From assembly GCA_024227995.1 (NCBI GenBank), contig CP100467.1, positions 248,001-312,000 of the forward strand: 64,000 nt of DNA, written 5' to 3'. The notes under the pieces were generated by a model. That model did not search any database. It saw only the letters and a program-made list of their open reading frames with translations, and was not told the origin of the DNA. Position 1 is the first letter of the stretch. Every line of letters begins with the position of its first letter. Position numbers and translations under genes: made by a program. The DNA is from Halomicrococcus gelatinilyticus. GTDB taxonomy: Archaea; Halobacteriota; Halobacteria; Halobacteriales; Haladaptataceae. Shown piece after piece: positions 43,437-53,475 of this stretch.

Positions 43437-45967
43437 GCGGAAGCGACTTTCCCGCGGAGGCGAGGACGGTCATCCTCGGCGCAGGCATCGTCGGGAACAG
43501 TCTGACCTACCACCTCGCCGAGCAGGGCCGGGAGGACATCCTCCTGATCGACAAGGGGCCGCTGCCCGACCCCGGCGGTTCGACGGGCCACGCGTCGAAC
43601 TTCCTGATGCCCGTCGAGCACTCGAAGGAGATGACCCACCTCACCCAGCGGAGCATCGAGCAGTACGAGGACATGGACACGTTCACGAACAGCGGCGGTA
43701 TCGAGGTCGCCCGCACCGAGGAACGCGTCGAGGAACTCAAGCGGCGCGTCCAGTCGGCGAAGGCCTACGGCGAACCCGCGGAACTGCTCACGCCCGAGGA
43801 GGTCGAGGAGATGGTGCCGTACGTCAACACGGACGTCATCGAGGCGGGGTTCTACTCCGAGGGAGCCGGTACCTGCGACCCGCTCCGTGCCGGCGAGGTG
43901 ATGCGGGCGCGGGCCGACCACGAGACCGACGGCGGCCTGACCGTCTCGCCGAACACCGAGGTGTTCGACCTCCACGTCGAGGGCGGCGAGATACAGGCCG
44001 TCGAGACCGACCGTGGGACCGTCGAGGCCGACGAGGTCGTCATCGCCGCGGGGCTGTGGAGCCCGAAGCTCGCCGAGATGGCGGGCGTCGAGATTCCGCT
44101 CACCCCCGCAGTGCACCAGATGGTCAGTGTCGGGCCCATCTCCTTCTTCGAGGACTACGAGGGGGAGATCTCCTTCCCCGTCGTCCGGGACATGGACACC
44201 CAGATGTACGAACGCCAGCACGGCAACGACATGGAGGTCGGCTCCTACCAGCACCGACCCATCCTCTGGGACGTCGACGACATCCCTTCCATCGACGAGG
44301 CACCGCTGTCGCCGACCCAGCCGCCGCTCACCGACGACGCGTTCGAGAAGTCCATGGAGGACGCGCTGGAGATCGTCCCCGAGGTGCTGGACGACCCCGA
44401 GGCGGGTATCCGCCACGAGATCGACGGCCTGCTGTCGGTCACGCCGGACGGCGCGCCGCTGCTCGGCCCGCTCCAGGACGTCGACGGACTGTGGTCCTGT
44501 GCGGCCGTCTGGATCAAGGAGGCGCCCGCCATCGGCGAGGCCGTCGCGCAGTGGATGACCCGCGGCTGGTCTGACGTCGACCTGCACGGCGCGGACGTCA
44601 ACCGCTTCTACGAGTACGGCACCTCGCGGGAGTTCGTCAAGAACCGCGCTCACGAGGGCTACCAGAAGATCTACGGCATCGTCCACCCGTCCGAGCAGTG
44701 GCAGAGCTCGCGGCCGCTCCGGACGAGCGCGTTCTACGACCGCCAGGAGGACCTCGACGCGCGGTTCTTCGAGTCCGCCGGCTGGGAGCGACCGCAGTGG
44801 TTCGAGTCCAACCGCGACCTGCTGACGGAGTACAACAGCGAGCTCTCGGAGTTCACCCGCCCCAACGAGTGGGACTCGCGCTGGTGGTCGCCCATCATCC
44901 TCGCCGAGCACCTGCACATGCGCGACAACGTCGCCATGGTCGGGGACATGGGCTTCACCATCTTCGACCTCGTCGGTCCGGGCGCGACGGAGTACGCCGA
45001 GAAGATGGCCGTCGGGCGGATGGACGTCGACGTCGGCAAGTCCGTCTACACGCCCGTCCTCGCCGAGAACGGCGGTTTCGTCTCCGACCTGTCCATCGTC
45101 CGCATGGCCGAGGACCGCTACCGCGTCATCACCGGCGGCGGCATGGGCGGTTCGGACAAGGCGTGGTTCCGCCAGCACCTCCCGGAGGACGGTTCGGTGC
45201 AGCTCGTCGACCAGTCGTCGTCGCTGTGCACCCTCGGCGTCTGGGGGCCGGACGCCCGCAACCTCGTCGACTCCGTCGCGGAGGAGGACATGTCCGACGA
45301 GGCGTTCCCGCCCTACACCGCCCAGGAGATCACCATCGGCGAGGTCGACGCGTGGGCGCTGCGCATCTCCTACGTCGGCGAGCGCGGCTGGGAGATCTAC
45401 GCGCCGATGGACCAGGGCGGGCGCCTCTGGGACGTGCTCTGGGAGGCCGGCCAGGAGTACGACGTCCGTCCCGTCGGGATGGGCGTCTACGGCACCACCG
45501 CCCGCATGGAGAAGGGCTACCGCCTCTACGGCCACGAACTCGAACTGGAGTACGACCCCGCCGAGGCGGGGCTGACGTTCCACGGCGTGAAGGACGCCGA
45601 CTTCATCGGCAAGGAGGCGTACGCCCAGGCCATCGAGGAGGAGAACGCCGCGACGCTGTGTACCCTCTCGGTGGACGACCACATGTCCGCGGAGGGCGAG
45701 CGCCGCTTCATGCTGGGTAACGAACCCGTCCTCGACCAGGACGGGGAGGTCGTCGTCGACGAGGAGGGCCGCGAGTCCTACGTCACGAGCGCGGGCACCG
45801 GGCCGAGCGTCGGCAAGCACCTCCTGATGGCGTACCTCCCGCCGGAGTACGCCGAGGAGGGCCAGAGCCTCCAGGTCGAGTACATGGGCGAGCACTACCC
45901 GGTGACCGTCGAGGTCGCCGGCAGTCGCCCGCTGTTCGACCCGGAGAACGAGCGCATCCGCAGCTAG
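43433..45967 (+). CDS. FAD-GcvT fusion, dimethylglycine/sarcosine dehydrogenase family
   Basis: 844 aa. Residues 1-400 form a DAO-type FAD domain: dinucleotide loop LGAGIVGNSLTYHL at 15-28 and GSTGHASNFL at 49-58, where His53 is at the place of the covalent flavin His of dimethylglycine dehydrogenase. Residues 430-844 are the GcvT-like folate domain with its barrel (TIFDLVGPGATEYAEKMAVG, SLCTLGVWGPDARNLVDSVA, ISYVGERGWEIYAPMDQGGR, YGTTARMEKGYRLYGHELEL). It oxidises N-methyl groups and hands the carbon to tetrahydrofolate as methylene-tetrahydrofolate. Electrons would go to ETF, encoded just downstream. Substrate could be dimethylglycine, sarcosine or related amines. Confidence 0.93.
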   Translation: MSGSDFPAEARTVILGAGIVGNSLTYHLAEQGREDILLIDKGPLPDPGGSTGHASNFLMPVEHSKEMTHLTQRSIEQYEDMDTFTNSGGIEVARTEERVEELKRRVQSAKAYGEPAELLTPEEVEEMVPYVNTDVIEAGFYSEGAGTCDPLRAGEVMRARADHETDGGLTVSPNTEVFDLHVEGGEIQAVETDRGTVEADEVVIAAGLWSPKLAEMAGVEIPLTPAVHQMVSVGPISFFEDYEGEISFPVVRDMDTQMYERQHGNDMEVGSYQHRPILWDVDDIPSIDEAPLSPTQPPLTDDAFEKSMEDALEIVPEVLDDPEAGIRHEIDGLLSVTPDGAPLLGPLQDVDGLWSCAAVWIKEAPAIGEAVAQWMTRGWSDVDLHGADVNRFYEYGTSREFVKNRAHEGYQKIYGIVHPSEQWQSSRPLRTSAFYDRQEDLDARFFESAGWERPQWFESNRDLLTEYNSELSEFTRPNEWDSRWWSPIILAEHLHMRDNVAMVGDMGFTIFDLVGPGATEYAEKMAVGRMDVDVGKSVYTPVLAENGGFVSDLSIVRMAEDRYRVITGGGMGGSDKAWFRQHLPEDGSVQLVDQSSSLCTLGVWGPDARNLVDSVAEEDMSDEAFPPYTAQEITIGEVDAWALRISYVGERGWEIYAPMDQGGRLWDVLWEAGQEYDVRPVGMGVYGTTARMEKGYRLYGHELELEYDPAEAGLTFHGVKDADFIGKEAYAQAIEEENAATLCTLSVDDHMSAEGERRFMLGNEPVLDQDGEVVVDEEGRESYVTSAGTGPSVGKHLLMAYLPPEYAEEGQSLQVEYMGEHYPVTVEVAGSRPLFDPENERIRS

Positions 45968-46042
45968 GGGGAGCATCGACCGGAGGCCTCCGCGGTCTCC
46001 GAACCGATTGCGGCGATTTCACACTACACGGAACACCGAACA

Positions 46043-46819
46043 ATGGACGTACTGGCGTGCATCAAGCGCGTGCCGGACACCGGCGCGAAGATCGTACTGA
46101 CGGACGACCAGCAGGGCATCGACACGAGCAACCTGGGGTTCACGATGAGCCCCCACGAGGAGTGCGCGGTCGAGGAGGCCATCCAGCAGGTCGAGGAGCA
46201 CGGCGGGTCGGCGACCGTGCTCACCCTCGGCCCGGAGGCGGCGGAGGAGCAGCTCCGGACCGGCCTGGCGATGCAGGCCGACGACGCGACGCTGCTCGAG
46301 ACCGACGGCGAGGAGTGGAGTCCGCGGGAAACCGCGACGGCCATCGCCGACGCCGTCCGCGAACAGTCCGACGACGATGGCGTCGGGTTCGACCTGCTGC
46401 TCTTCGGCAACGAGTCCGCCGACGCCGCGAACTACCAGGTCGGCGTCCGCGTGGCGCGCGAACTCGACCTGCCCTGCGTGACGGGCATCAAGTCCCTCGA
46501 CGTCGAGGACGGCACGGCGACCGCGAAGCGGGAGGTCGCCGGCGGCGAGGAGGTCTACCAGGTCGATTTGCCCGCCGTCGTGAGCGTGAAGGAGGGCATC
46601 AACGAACCGCGGTACGCCTCGATGCGGGCGAAGATGCAGGCCCGCAAACAGGAGGTTCCCGCGCTGACGCCCGAGCGCGACGGTGGCCCGGGGACGTTCG
46701 AGAAGATCCGCCTCGAATCGCCGGCCGAGGACGACAGCGAGGCCGAGATACTCGGGGAGGGACCGGACGCCGCCCCGGACGTCGTCGAGGTGCTGGACGA
46801 GGACGTGGAGGTGCTATGA
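46043..46819 (+). CDS. etfB: electron transfer flavoprotein beta subunit
   Basis: 258 aa. ETF-beta signatures: CIKRVPDTGAKIVL, NLGFTMSPHEECAVEEAIQQ, GFDLLLFGNESADAANYQVG and LPAVVSVKEGINEPRYASMR. It carries AMP or FAD and pairs with EtfA in the next gene, overlapping by ATGA. It would collect electrons from the flavoprotein encoded 75 bases upstream, and possibly from acyl-CoA dehydrogenases elsewhere. The C-terminus is extended and acidic. Confidence 0.95.
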   Translation: MDVLACIKRVPDTGAKIVLTDDQQGIDTSNLGFTMSPHEECAVEEAIQQVEEHGGSATVLTLGPEAAEEQLRTGLAMQADDATLLETDGEEWSPRETATAIADAVREQSDDDGVGFDLLLFGNESADAANYQVGVRVARELDLPCVTGIKSLDVEDGTATAKREVAGGEEVYQVDLPAVVSVKEGINEPRYASMRAKMQARKQEVPALTPERDGGPGTFEKIRLESPAEDDSEAEILGEGPDAAPDVVEVLDEDVEVL

Positions 46820-47787
46820 GCGTGATACTCGGCTTCGTCGAACAGGAGAGCGGCCTGCCGGAGGAGACGTCCCTGGAGATGCTCACGCTCGCCCGCGACC
46901 TGGCGGCCGACGACGGCGCGGTGGAGGTCGCGGTCTTCGGCGAGGAGGGCGACGCGGTCGCGGACGAACTCGGCGACCACGGCGTCGAGGCGGTCCATCA
47001 CGTGACCGACGACCGCCTCGCCCGCTACGCGCCGGAGGCCTGGGGCGAGAGCCTCGCGAAACTCGCCTCGGAGCTCGACCCGGACGCGGTCGTCGCGCCG
47101 GGCAGCGACCGCGGTCACGAGGTGCTGTCCCACGCCGCGGCCGCGCTCGACCTGCCGATGGCCGCCAACTGCACCGACGTCGAGACGGGTGACGAGTACG
47201 AGGTGACCCGCCAGCGCTGGGGCGGAAGCCTCGTCGAACACGCCCGCCTCGACGCCGACACGAAGCTGCTGACCGCCGCGGCGCACGAACACCCCATCGA
47301 GGAGGCCCAGGCCGCGGTCGACCCCGCGGTCGATGTGTTCAGTCCGTCGCTGGACGACTCGCACTTCCGGGTGCAGGTCGACCGACTGGAGGAGTCCGAC
47401 GTCGAGGGCGTGCCGCTCGGCGAGGCGCGGGTCGTCGTCGGCGGCGGCCGCGGCGTCGGCGGCCCCGAGGACTACGACAAACTCGAAGAGCTAGCCGACC
47501 TCCTCGGCGGGACGGTCGGCGCCTCGCGCGCCGCCGTCAACGAGGGGTGGCGGCCCCACGACGACCAGATCGGACTCACGGGTGCGAAGATCAGCCCCGA
47601 CATCTACATCGCCTGTGGCATCAGCGGTGCCGTCCAGCACATGGTCGGGTGCAAGGGCGCGGACACCATCCTCGCCATCAACACCGACCCCGAGGCCGCG
47701 ATCATGCAGAAGTGTGAGTACGGCATCGTCGGCGACCTCCACGAGGTCGTCCCGGCATTGAACGAGGAGATCCGCGAGGCACAGTAA
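46816..47787 (+). CDS. etfA: electron transfer flavoprotein alpha subunit
   Basis: 323 aa. The FAD domain is at about 200-320: VVGGGRGVGGPEDYDKLEEL, GASRAAVNEGWRPHDDQIGL, TGAKISPDIYIACGISGAVQ and the end KCEYGIVGDLHEVVPALNEE. It holds the redox-active FAD of the ETF dimer. It follows etfB with ATGA overlap. The likely membrane acceptor of its electrons is the Fe-S oxidoreductase encoded at 56937. Confidence 0.95.
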   Translation: MSVILGFVEQESGLPEETSLEMLTLARDLAADDGAVEVAVFGEEGDAVADELGDHGVEAVHHVTDDRLARYAPEAWGESLAKLASELDPDAVVAPGSDRGHEVLSHAAAALDLPMAANCTDVETGDEYEVTRQRWGGSLVEHARLDADTKLLTAAAHEHPIEEAQAAVDPAVDVFSPSLDDSHFRVQVDRLEESDVEGVPLGEARVVVGGGRGVGGPEDYDKLEELADLLGGTVGASRAAVNEGWRPHDDQIGLTGAKISPDIYIACGISGAVQHMVGCKGADTILAINTDPEAAIMQKCEYGIVGDLHEVVPALNEEIREAQ

Positions 47788-47909
47788 CGTGTCGGGACTC
47801 CGGCCCGGGGGGTCACGACCGACGCCCCCGAACGCGGGTCCGGAACACGGTCGTGCGTGCCGTCCCCGACGCTGGTCGCGTCGCGGAATCGTACCGAACG
47901 ATAATCATG

Positions 47910-47917
47910 TTTTATTG
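47910..47917 (+). promoter_or_regulatory. TATA-like box of the formate-dehydrogenase-like operon
   Basis: TTTTATTG is centred 30 bases before ATG 47944, so this ATG, and not the in-frame ATG at 47929, is the probable leaderless start of the five-gene operon. Confidence 0.55.
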
Positions 47918-47943
47918 CTTGCCACTCCATGTCAGGAGATATC

Positions 47944-49428
47944 ATGCAGGACAGTAGCATCGAGAGTCGACAGGTGGAGCTGTGCGTCCCGGACTGGCGC
48001 TCCGGTTTCCGCGATGCAGCGTCCGGGAGCGGCGCTTCCGTCGCCGGCGTCGGACCGACCGGCGTCGCGGCCCTCGACCCGCTCGTCACGGCGACGGCAG
48101 CGGGCCGGACCGCGTTCTACGCCGGATGCACGCCCGAGCGGGCGGCTCGCGTCGCGGACGAACTGACCGGGGAGACCATCGAGGACGCCGGCGACCCGGA
48201 CGCCGTCGTCGAGCACGCCCCGGACACGATGGGGCTGCCCGTCGCCGAACTCGCCGGGATCGACGTCGGCCGACGCCGGGTCCTCGCGGGCTGTGGCTGG
48301 CGGCGCCCGGCGTCCCCGTCCGACCACGACGCCGCCGGCGGCTTCGTCGACGCCGCACCCGACGAGATACTGGCGACGGCGGACGAACTCGTCGGACGCG
48401 GCTGGGGCGACTGGCGACGCGACGAACCGGTCGCCCCGGACTGGCGTCGGGCGCGTGCCGGCGACGACGGCGTCGCGGTCGTGGTCAACGCCCACGGCGG
48501 CCCGGCCGACGCGCTGCTCCTCCGGAGCGTCCCCTTCGAGGTGCTGGAGGGCGCCGAGCTCCTCGCCCGTGCCGTCGGTGCCGACCGGGTCGTCGTCTAC
48601 GCTTCCGAGGCCGACGAGCGCGCCGTCGAACGGGTCCGCTCGGCCGCGGACGCCTACCTGTATCCGGACGCCCCCGTCGACGTCGTTACGGGTCCGTCCG
48701 AGTACCGCGCCGGGGAACCGACGATGGCGCTGGAGGCCGTCGAGGGCAACCACCGTCTGGAGGCCCGCCTGCGCCACGCGGACGAACTGCCGACCCTCAA
48801 CGACGCGACGGCGCTCGTCCACTCGGCGCGCACGCTCGCGCACCTCGCGGTCGCGGTGCGGACGGGCGAGCGACCGTCGACGCGGCTCGTGACCGTCGAG
48901 GGCGACGTCGAGTCGCCGGCGACCGTCGAACTCCCCGAGACGGCGACGCTCGACGCGGCGCTCGACGCCGTCCAGCCGACGGGCGGGGTGAAGGCCGCCT
49001 GCGTCGGGGGGCGGTTCGGCGGCCTCACGGACTCGTTCGACGTGAGGGTGTCCCCGGACGCGCTGGCCGACGCCGACCTGGGCACCGGGGGACGGGTGGA
49101 GGTGCTCGCCGAGGACCGCTGCGTCGTCGCGTTCGCCGGCGAGCTCGCGGCGTTCGCGGCCGAGGAGAACTGCGGCCGCTGCGTTCCGTGCCGCGAGGGG
49201 GCGACCCAGCTTCGCTCGCTCCTGCGGGACGTCTACGACGGCGAGTACGACGCCGCCGGCATCGAGGAACTGGTGCGAGCGATGGAGACGTCGAGCGTCT
49301 GTCCGTTCGGCGTCGACGCCGCGCGGCCGACCCGGACGGCGATGGCCGCCTTCGGCGCGGAGTTTTCGGCCCACGCCGACGGCCGCTGTCCGTCGGGTGC
49401 CTGCAGTACGACGGAGGACCAACGATGA
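47944..49428 (+). CDS. NuoF/FdsB-like flavin-Fe-S subunit lacking the NADH glycine loop
   Basis: 494 aa. The middle matches the FMN domain of NuoF: VVVNAHGGPADALLLRSVPF, ALLARAVGA-like ELLARAVGADRVVVYAS, and YRAGEPTMALEAVEGN in place of YICGEETALLESLEG. The SLBB domain follows, and the C-terminal 4Fe-4S motif CGRCVPCREGATQL ... CPFG is intact. However, the N-terminal GRGGAGFPTG loop that binds FMN/NADH is replaced by GRGWGDWRRDEPVAP. The subunit may not use NADH in the usual way. It is the first gene of an ATGA-coupled operon with an Fe-S protein and two molybdopterin-type subunits. Confidence 0.8.
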   Translation: MQDSSIESRQVELCVPDWRSGFRDAASGSGASVAGVGPTGVAALDPLVTATAAGRTAFYAGCTPERAARVADELTGETIEDAGDPDAVVEHAPDTMGLPVAELAGIDVGRRRVLAGCGWRRPASPSDHDAAGGFVDAAPDEILATADELVGRGWGDWRRDEPVAPDWRRARAGDDGVAVVVNAHGGPADALLLRSVPFEVLEGAELLARAVGADRVVVYASEADERAVERVRSAADAYLYPDAPVDVVTGPSEYRAGEPTMALEAVEGNHRLEARLRHADELPTLNDATALVHSARTLAHLAVAVRTGERPSTRLVTVEGDVESPATVELPETATLDAALDAVQPTGGVKAACVGGRFGGLTDSFDVRVSPDALADADLGTGGRVEVLAEDRCVVAFAGELAAFAAEENCGRCVPCREGATQLRSLLRDVYDGEYDAAGIEELVRAMETSSVCPFGVDAARPTRTAMAAFGAEFSAHADGRCPSGACSTTEDQR

Positions 49429-50414
49429 GTTCCGAACACGACACCGAGACCGTACCGCCACTGACCGAGGACATCGCACCGGGGACCGCGACCGATCCCC
49501 CCGTCGGCAGCGACGAGGCGGCGACCGTCACCGTCGACGGGACGGCGGTGACCGTCGAGACCGGCGCGACGCTGCTCGACGCGCTCGCGGCCGTCGAGAC
49601 CGACGACGAGGTGCCGGCGCTGTGTCACTACGACCGGGAGGACATCGGCCCCCGCAGCACCTGCCGGACCTGCATGGTCGAGACGGACGCTCACGGCGTC
49701 GTCCCGGCGTGCAGCACGCCAGCCGAGGAGGGACTCGCCGTCCGGACGGACGCCGAGCGGGCCAGCGAGGCGCGCGACGTGAACCTCGACCTCGTGCTGT
49801 CGAACCACAACCTCCGCTGTACGACCTGTGGCAAGAACGGTCGCTGCGAGTTGCAGGACGCGGCCATCGACGAGGAGGTCGAGGAGCCGCGCTACGGCGT
49901 CCTCGACGACCGCGACCGATACGTTCCCATCGACGACTCCTCGTCGTTCATCCAGATCGACCGCAACAAGTGCATCCTCTGCAACCGCTGCGTCGAGGCC
50001 TGCAACGACGTCCAGGTCGAGGGCGTCCTGCGGGTCGAGGGGTCCGGCGCGGACACCCGCATCGGCTTCCAGAGCGACGCGGAGACGATGGACGACTCGA
50101 CCTGCGTCTCCTGCGGTCACTGTGCGACCGTCTGTCCCACCGGCTCGCTCGTCGAGACGGGGATGGCGGACGCGACGACGATACAGCTCCCCGGGTTCAC
50201 GCAGACGAACAGCGTCGGCGCGACGACTGGCGCGTCCGACGGCCCCGACGCGCCCATGACGCCGAAGAAGCGCGAGGAGCGAGCGAGTAGCGAGGACCAA
50301 CGCGCTAGCGACGACCCCGATGGCATCCGGTCCAGTACCGACAACTCCGACGGGTCGGCCGAGAACGCGACGCCCGACCCGTGGACCGACGACGACGGGA
50401 GGTCGTGGCCATGA
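49425..50414 (+). CDS. NuoG-like/FdhA N-terminal Fe-S protein
   Basis: 329 aa. An N-terminal 2Fe-2S ferredoxin domain (VPALCHYDRED ... RSTCRTCMVETDAHG ... PACSTP), a His/Cys cluster domain (RCTTCGKNGRCELQDAA), and two 4Fe-4S motifs (CILCNRCVEACNDVQ and CVSCGHCATVCPTGSL). The last 85 residues are acidic, Ser/Asp-rich and disordered. This is the wire normally fused to the N-terminus of the catalytic subunit of NAD-linked formate dehydrogenase or NuoG; here it is a separate polypeptide. ATGA overlaps link it to both neighbours. Confidence 0.9.
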   Translation: MSSEHDTETVPPLTEDIAPGTATDPPVGSDEAATVTVDGTAVTVETGATLLDALAAVETDDEVPALCHYDREDIGPRSTCRTCMVETDAHGVVPACSTPAEEGLAVRTDAERASEARDVNLDLVLSNHNLRCTTCGKNGRCELQDAAIDEEVEEPRYGVLDDRDRYVPIDDSSSFIQIDRNKCILCNRCVEACNDVQVEGVLRVEGSGADTRIGFQSDAETMDDSTCVSCGHCATVCPTGSLVETGMADATTIQLPGFTQTNSVGATTGASDGPDAPMTPKKREERASSEDQRASDDPDGIRSSTDNSDGSAENATPDPWTDDDGRSWP

Positions 50415-52696
50415 GCGACGACCCCGACGGCGTCGCCGGCTACATGCAGCGCGCGAAACAGCAGGCGCTGGCGAACGTCGAACACGTCGCCGAGGGGACG
50501 GCCGCCGAGACGCTCCCCGAGGGGACGCTGTTCGAGATAGCGCAGTCCATCGGCGACCGCCAGCTGGAGGAACTGAACGTCGCCGACACGACCTGCGGCT
50601 ACTGCGCCGTCGGCTGCCGGTTCGACCTCTACTCGGACGGCGAGGAGGTGCTCGCGGCCCGACCGACAGACGACGAGGACGCCCCCGTCAACGGCATCTC
50701 GACCTGCGTGAAGGGGAAGTTCGGCTACGACTTCGTCGACTCCGACGACCGGCTGACGTCGCCGCTGGTCCGCGAGGACGGCGAGTTCCGCGTCGCGACG
50801 TGGGACGAGGCGCTCGACCGCGTCGCGGAGGGGCTGGGCGACATCAGGGAGCGCCACGGCGGCGACGCGCTGTCGGTCATCGCCTCCTCGAAGGCGACCA
50901 ACGAGGAGAACTACCTGATGGGCAAGTTCGCCCGGCAGGTGCTCGGCACGAACAGCGTCGACAACTGCAACCGGCTCTGTCACTCCTCGACCGTCGCCGG
51001 CCTCGCGAAGACCTTCGGCTACGGCGCGGCCTCGGTGAGCGTGGAGGACCTGGAGACGACCGACTGTTACCTCCTGACGGGGTCGAACACGACCGAGGCC
51101 CACCCCGTCATCGCGACGCGCATCAAGCAGAACGTCCGCGACGGCGCGGACCTGCTGGTGTTCGACCCGCGCGAGGTCCAGATCGCGGAGTACGCCACCC
51201 AGTACAGCCGCGTCGACCCCGGGTACGACGCCGTCTGGATAAACGGCATCATCCGCCACGTCGTGAACAACGACCTCCACGACGAGCAGTTCGTCGCGGA
51301 GCGAACGACCGGATTCGAGGCCGTGAAGGAGTCGGTCCAGGAGTTCACGCCCGAGCGCGTCGAGGCGGAGACGGGCGTCCCGCCCGAGGAGATAGCGGCG
51401 GCCGCCGAGACCATCGCTGCGGCCGACACGTGCGTCTTCGGGTGGACCCTCGGGCTCACCGAGCACTCCCACGGCACCGAGAACGTCATGGCGATGGCGA
51501 ACCTGGCGGCGGTCACCGGCAACCTCGGGAAACCCGGGACTGGCGTTTCACCGTTCCGCGGCCAGAACAACGTCCAGGGCGGCGGCGGGGACATGGGACC
51601 GCTCCCGGACAACTTCCCCGGCTACCAGGACGTCGCGGACGACGAGGTCCGCGCGAAGTTCGAGGACGCCTGGGACTGCGAGATATCGCCCGAGTACGGC
51701 CACTACACGACCCAGATGTTCCTCGCGGCCGACGAGGGCGACGTCCGCGGCATGTACGTCATCGGCGAGAACTCCGCGCTCTCCGAACCGGGCGTCAACC
51801 ACGCCGAGGACGTGCTGGCGGACCTCGACTTCCTCGTCGTCCAGGACCTGTTCGTGACCGAGACCGCTCGGTACGCGGACGTCGTCCTCCCGGCGTGCTC
51901 GTTCGTCGAGAAGACCGGCACCTTCACCAACACCGACCGCACCGTCCAGATGGTCAAGCAGGTGATGGAGCCGAAGGGCGACTCGCGGCCCGACTGGAAG
52001 ATCCTCCAGGACCTCGCCCGTCGGATGGGTCGCGACTGGGACTACGACTCGACGGCCGAGATAATGGCGGAGGTGAACTCGCTGACGCCGCTGTACGGCG
52101 GCGTGACCCACGAGCGGGTCGACGCGGAGGGCGGCCTCCAGTGGCCCTGCTGGGACGAGGACCACCCCGGCACGAAACGCCTCTACGCGGACGAGTTCGA
52201 CACCGACGACGGCCTGGCCCACCTCCACGCGGTCGGCTACAGCGAACCGGCGGAGACGCCGGACGAGACGTACCCCTTCACGCTCACCACCGGGCGCGTG
52301 CTCTACCAGTACCACACCGGGACCATGACCCACCGCGAGGAGGGCATCATGGAGTACACGCCCAGCGACTTCGTCGAGATACACCCCGAGACGGCGGCGG
52401 AGTACGGCATCGAGAGTGGCGACCCGGTGCGGGTCGAATCGGAACGCGGCGCGATAACCGTCCCCGCGCAGGTGACCGACCGCGTCGGCCCGGAGACCGT
52501 CTTCGCACCCATCCACTTCGCCGACAGCGCCGTAAACCGCCTGACCGACGAGGAGCGCCTCGACCCGGGCGCGGCGACGCCCGAGTTCAAGGTGTCCGCG
52601 GTCCGCATCGCGCCAGCCGACGACGCCGCCGCGTCGTCGCCGACACCCGGCGAGACGCCGGCCGACGACGCCGGGACCGGCACGGGGGACGACTGA
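50411..52696 (+). CDS. molybdopterin oxidoreductase, formate dehydrogenase alpha-like
   Basis: 761 aa catalytic subunit. The N-terminal 4Fe-4S ligands are Cys62, Cys65, Cys69 and Cys99 (TTCGYCAVGCR ... STCVKGKFG). The catalytic Cys is about residue 190 in NCNRLCHSSTVAGL, followed by His as in formate dehydrogenases; it is Cys, not selenocysteine. Later segments: GSNTTEAHPVIATRIKQNV, GNLGKPGTGVSPFRGQNNVQ, DVVLPACSFVEKTGTFTNTD and HTGTMTHREEGIMEYTP. It should oxidise formate to CO2 (or reduce CO2) with Mo or W. Electrons go through the Fe-S protein upstream. A long acidic tail (AASSPTPGETPADDAGTGTG) ends it. Confidence 0.93.
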   Translation: MSDDPDGVAGYMQRAKQQALANVEHVAEGTAAETLPEGTLFEIAQSIGDRQLEELNVADTTCGYCAVGCRFDLYSDGEEVLAARPTDDEDAPVNGISTCVKGKFGYDFVDSDDRLTSPLVREDGEFRVATWDEALDRVAEGLGDIRERHGGDALSVIASSKATNEENYLMGKFARQVLGTNSVDNCNRLCHSSTVAGLAKTFGYGAASVSVEDLETTDCYLLTGSNTTEAHPVIATRIKQNVRDGADLLVFDPREVQIAEYATQYSRVDPGYDAVWINGIIRHVVNNDLHDEQFVAERTTGFEAVKESVQEFTPERVEAETGVPPEEIAAAAETIAAADTCVFGWTLGLTEHSHGTENVMAMANLAAVTGNLGKPGTGVSPFRGQNNVQGGGGDMGPLPDNFPGYQDVADDEVRAKFEDAWDCEISPEYGHYTTQMFLAADEGDVRGMYVIGENSALSEPGVNHAEDVLADLDFLVVQDLFVTETARYADVVLPACSFVEKTGTFTNTDRTVQMVKQVMEPKGDSRPDWKILQDLARRMGRDWDYDSTAEIMAEVNSLTPLYGGVTHERVDAEGGLQWPCWDEDHPGTKRLYADEFDTDDGLAHLHAVGYSEPAETPDETYPFTLTTGRVLYQYHTGTMTHREEGIMEYTPSDFVEIHPETAAEYGIESGDPVRVESERGAITVPAQVTDRVGPETVFAPIHFADSAVNRLTDEERLDPGAATPEFKVSAVRIAPADDAAASSPTPGETPADDAGTGTGDD

Positions 52697-52698
52697 CC

Positions 52699-53475
52699 AT
52701 GGCGGAACCCACGCAGTCCTACCCCGACGAGGCCACCAACGGTGCGACGGCGAACGCCAGCGGAGACGGTGCGACGACGAACGGCGACAGGAACGGCGCG
52801 ACGTCGACCGACGGCGAGGCGGCGCTGCGCGACGCGCTCGACGAGCACGGCGACGACCTCGCGGCCGTCATCGAACGCAGCGACGACGTCGGCGCGCTGC
52901 TGGAGACGGCGATACTGGTGGTCGCCAGCGCCGACGACGAGGAGGTCGAGTACGTCACGCAGTCGACGGCCAACCTCGTCGCGGCGGTCGACGGCCTCTC
53001 GACCGACGGGGCGGCCGCGCTCGCGACCGACCTCGGGGAGAACGCCGACGAACTCGCCGACGCACTCGACACCGTGGTCGCCCTCCAGCGGGAGGGCCAC
53101 CTCGACGACCTCGTCACCATCGCGACGTCGTTCTCCGAGTCGCTCTCGCCCGCCGAGATAGCGGAGTTCGCGACGCTCCTCGAGGCGAACGGGTCCGAGA
53201 CGGTCGAGGCGCTGGACGTCGTCCTCGACCTCCAGCGGGAGGGCCACCTCGAGGACCTGGTCGACCTGGCCACGACGCTCTCGACGCTGGATATCGACCC
53301 GGAGACCGCCCGGGGGCTGAACACCGTCCTCGGCGCGGTCGGGGAGGCCGAACGCGAGTCGGAGCCGGTCGGCATCGTCGGCGCACTCGGCGAACTCCGG
53401 TCGCGGGACGCGCGCGCCGGCCTCGGCTATCTCGTCGCGCTGGTGAAGGCGCAGGGACGCCGACTGCGACGATGA
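52699..53475 (+). CDS. DUF1641 family protein
   Basis: 258 aa. The N-terminal 40 residues are Asn/Gly/Thr-rich and disordered; the rest is helical with two repeat-like units (ALDTVVALQREGHLDDLVTI and ALDVVLDLQREGHLEDLVDL) separated by 62 residues. The conserved end GIVGALGELRSRDARAGLGY is typical of DUF1641. Proteins of this family are regularly encoded with formate-dehydrogenase-like or sulfide:quinone-type oxidoreductases and may assist assembly or anchor the complex. It is part of the same operon, three bases from one gene and overlapping the next. Confidence 0.85.
   Translation: MAEPTQSYPDEATNGATANASGDGATTNGDRNGATSTDGEAALRDALDEHGDDLAAVIERSDDVGALLETAILVVASADDEEVEYVTQSTANLVAAVDGLSTDGAAALATDLGENADELADALDTVVALQREGHLDDLVTIATSFSESLSPAEIAEFATLLEANGSETVEALDVVLDLQREGHLEDLVDLATTLSTLDIDPETARGLNTVLGAVGEAERESEPVGIVGALGELRSRDARAGLGYLVALVKAQGRRLRR

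Noticed and set aside
42575-45976. Very long open frame (over 1100 codons) on the minus strand opposite the dimethylglycine-dehydrogenase-like gene
   Set aside because: It is a shadow caused by G/C at third positions; its translation is Val/Arg/Leu-rich with no domain, and the plus strand encodes an intact known family.
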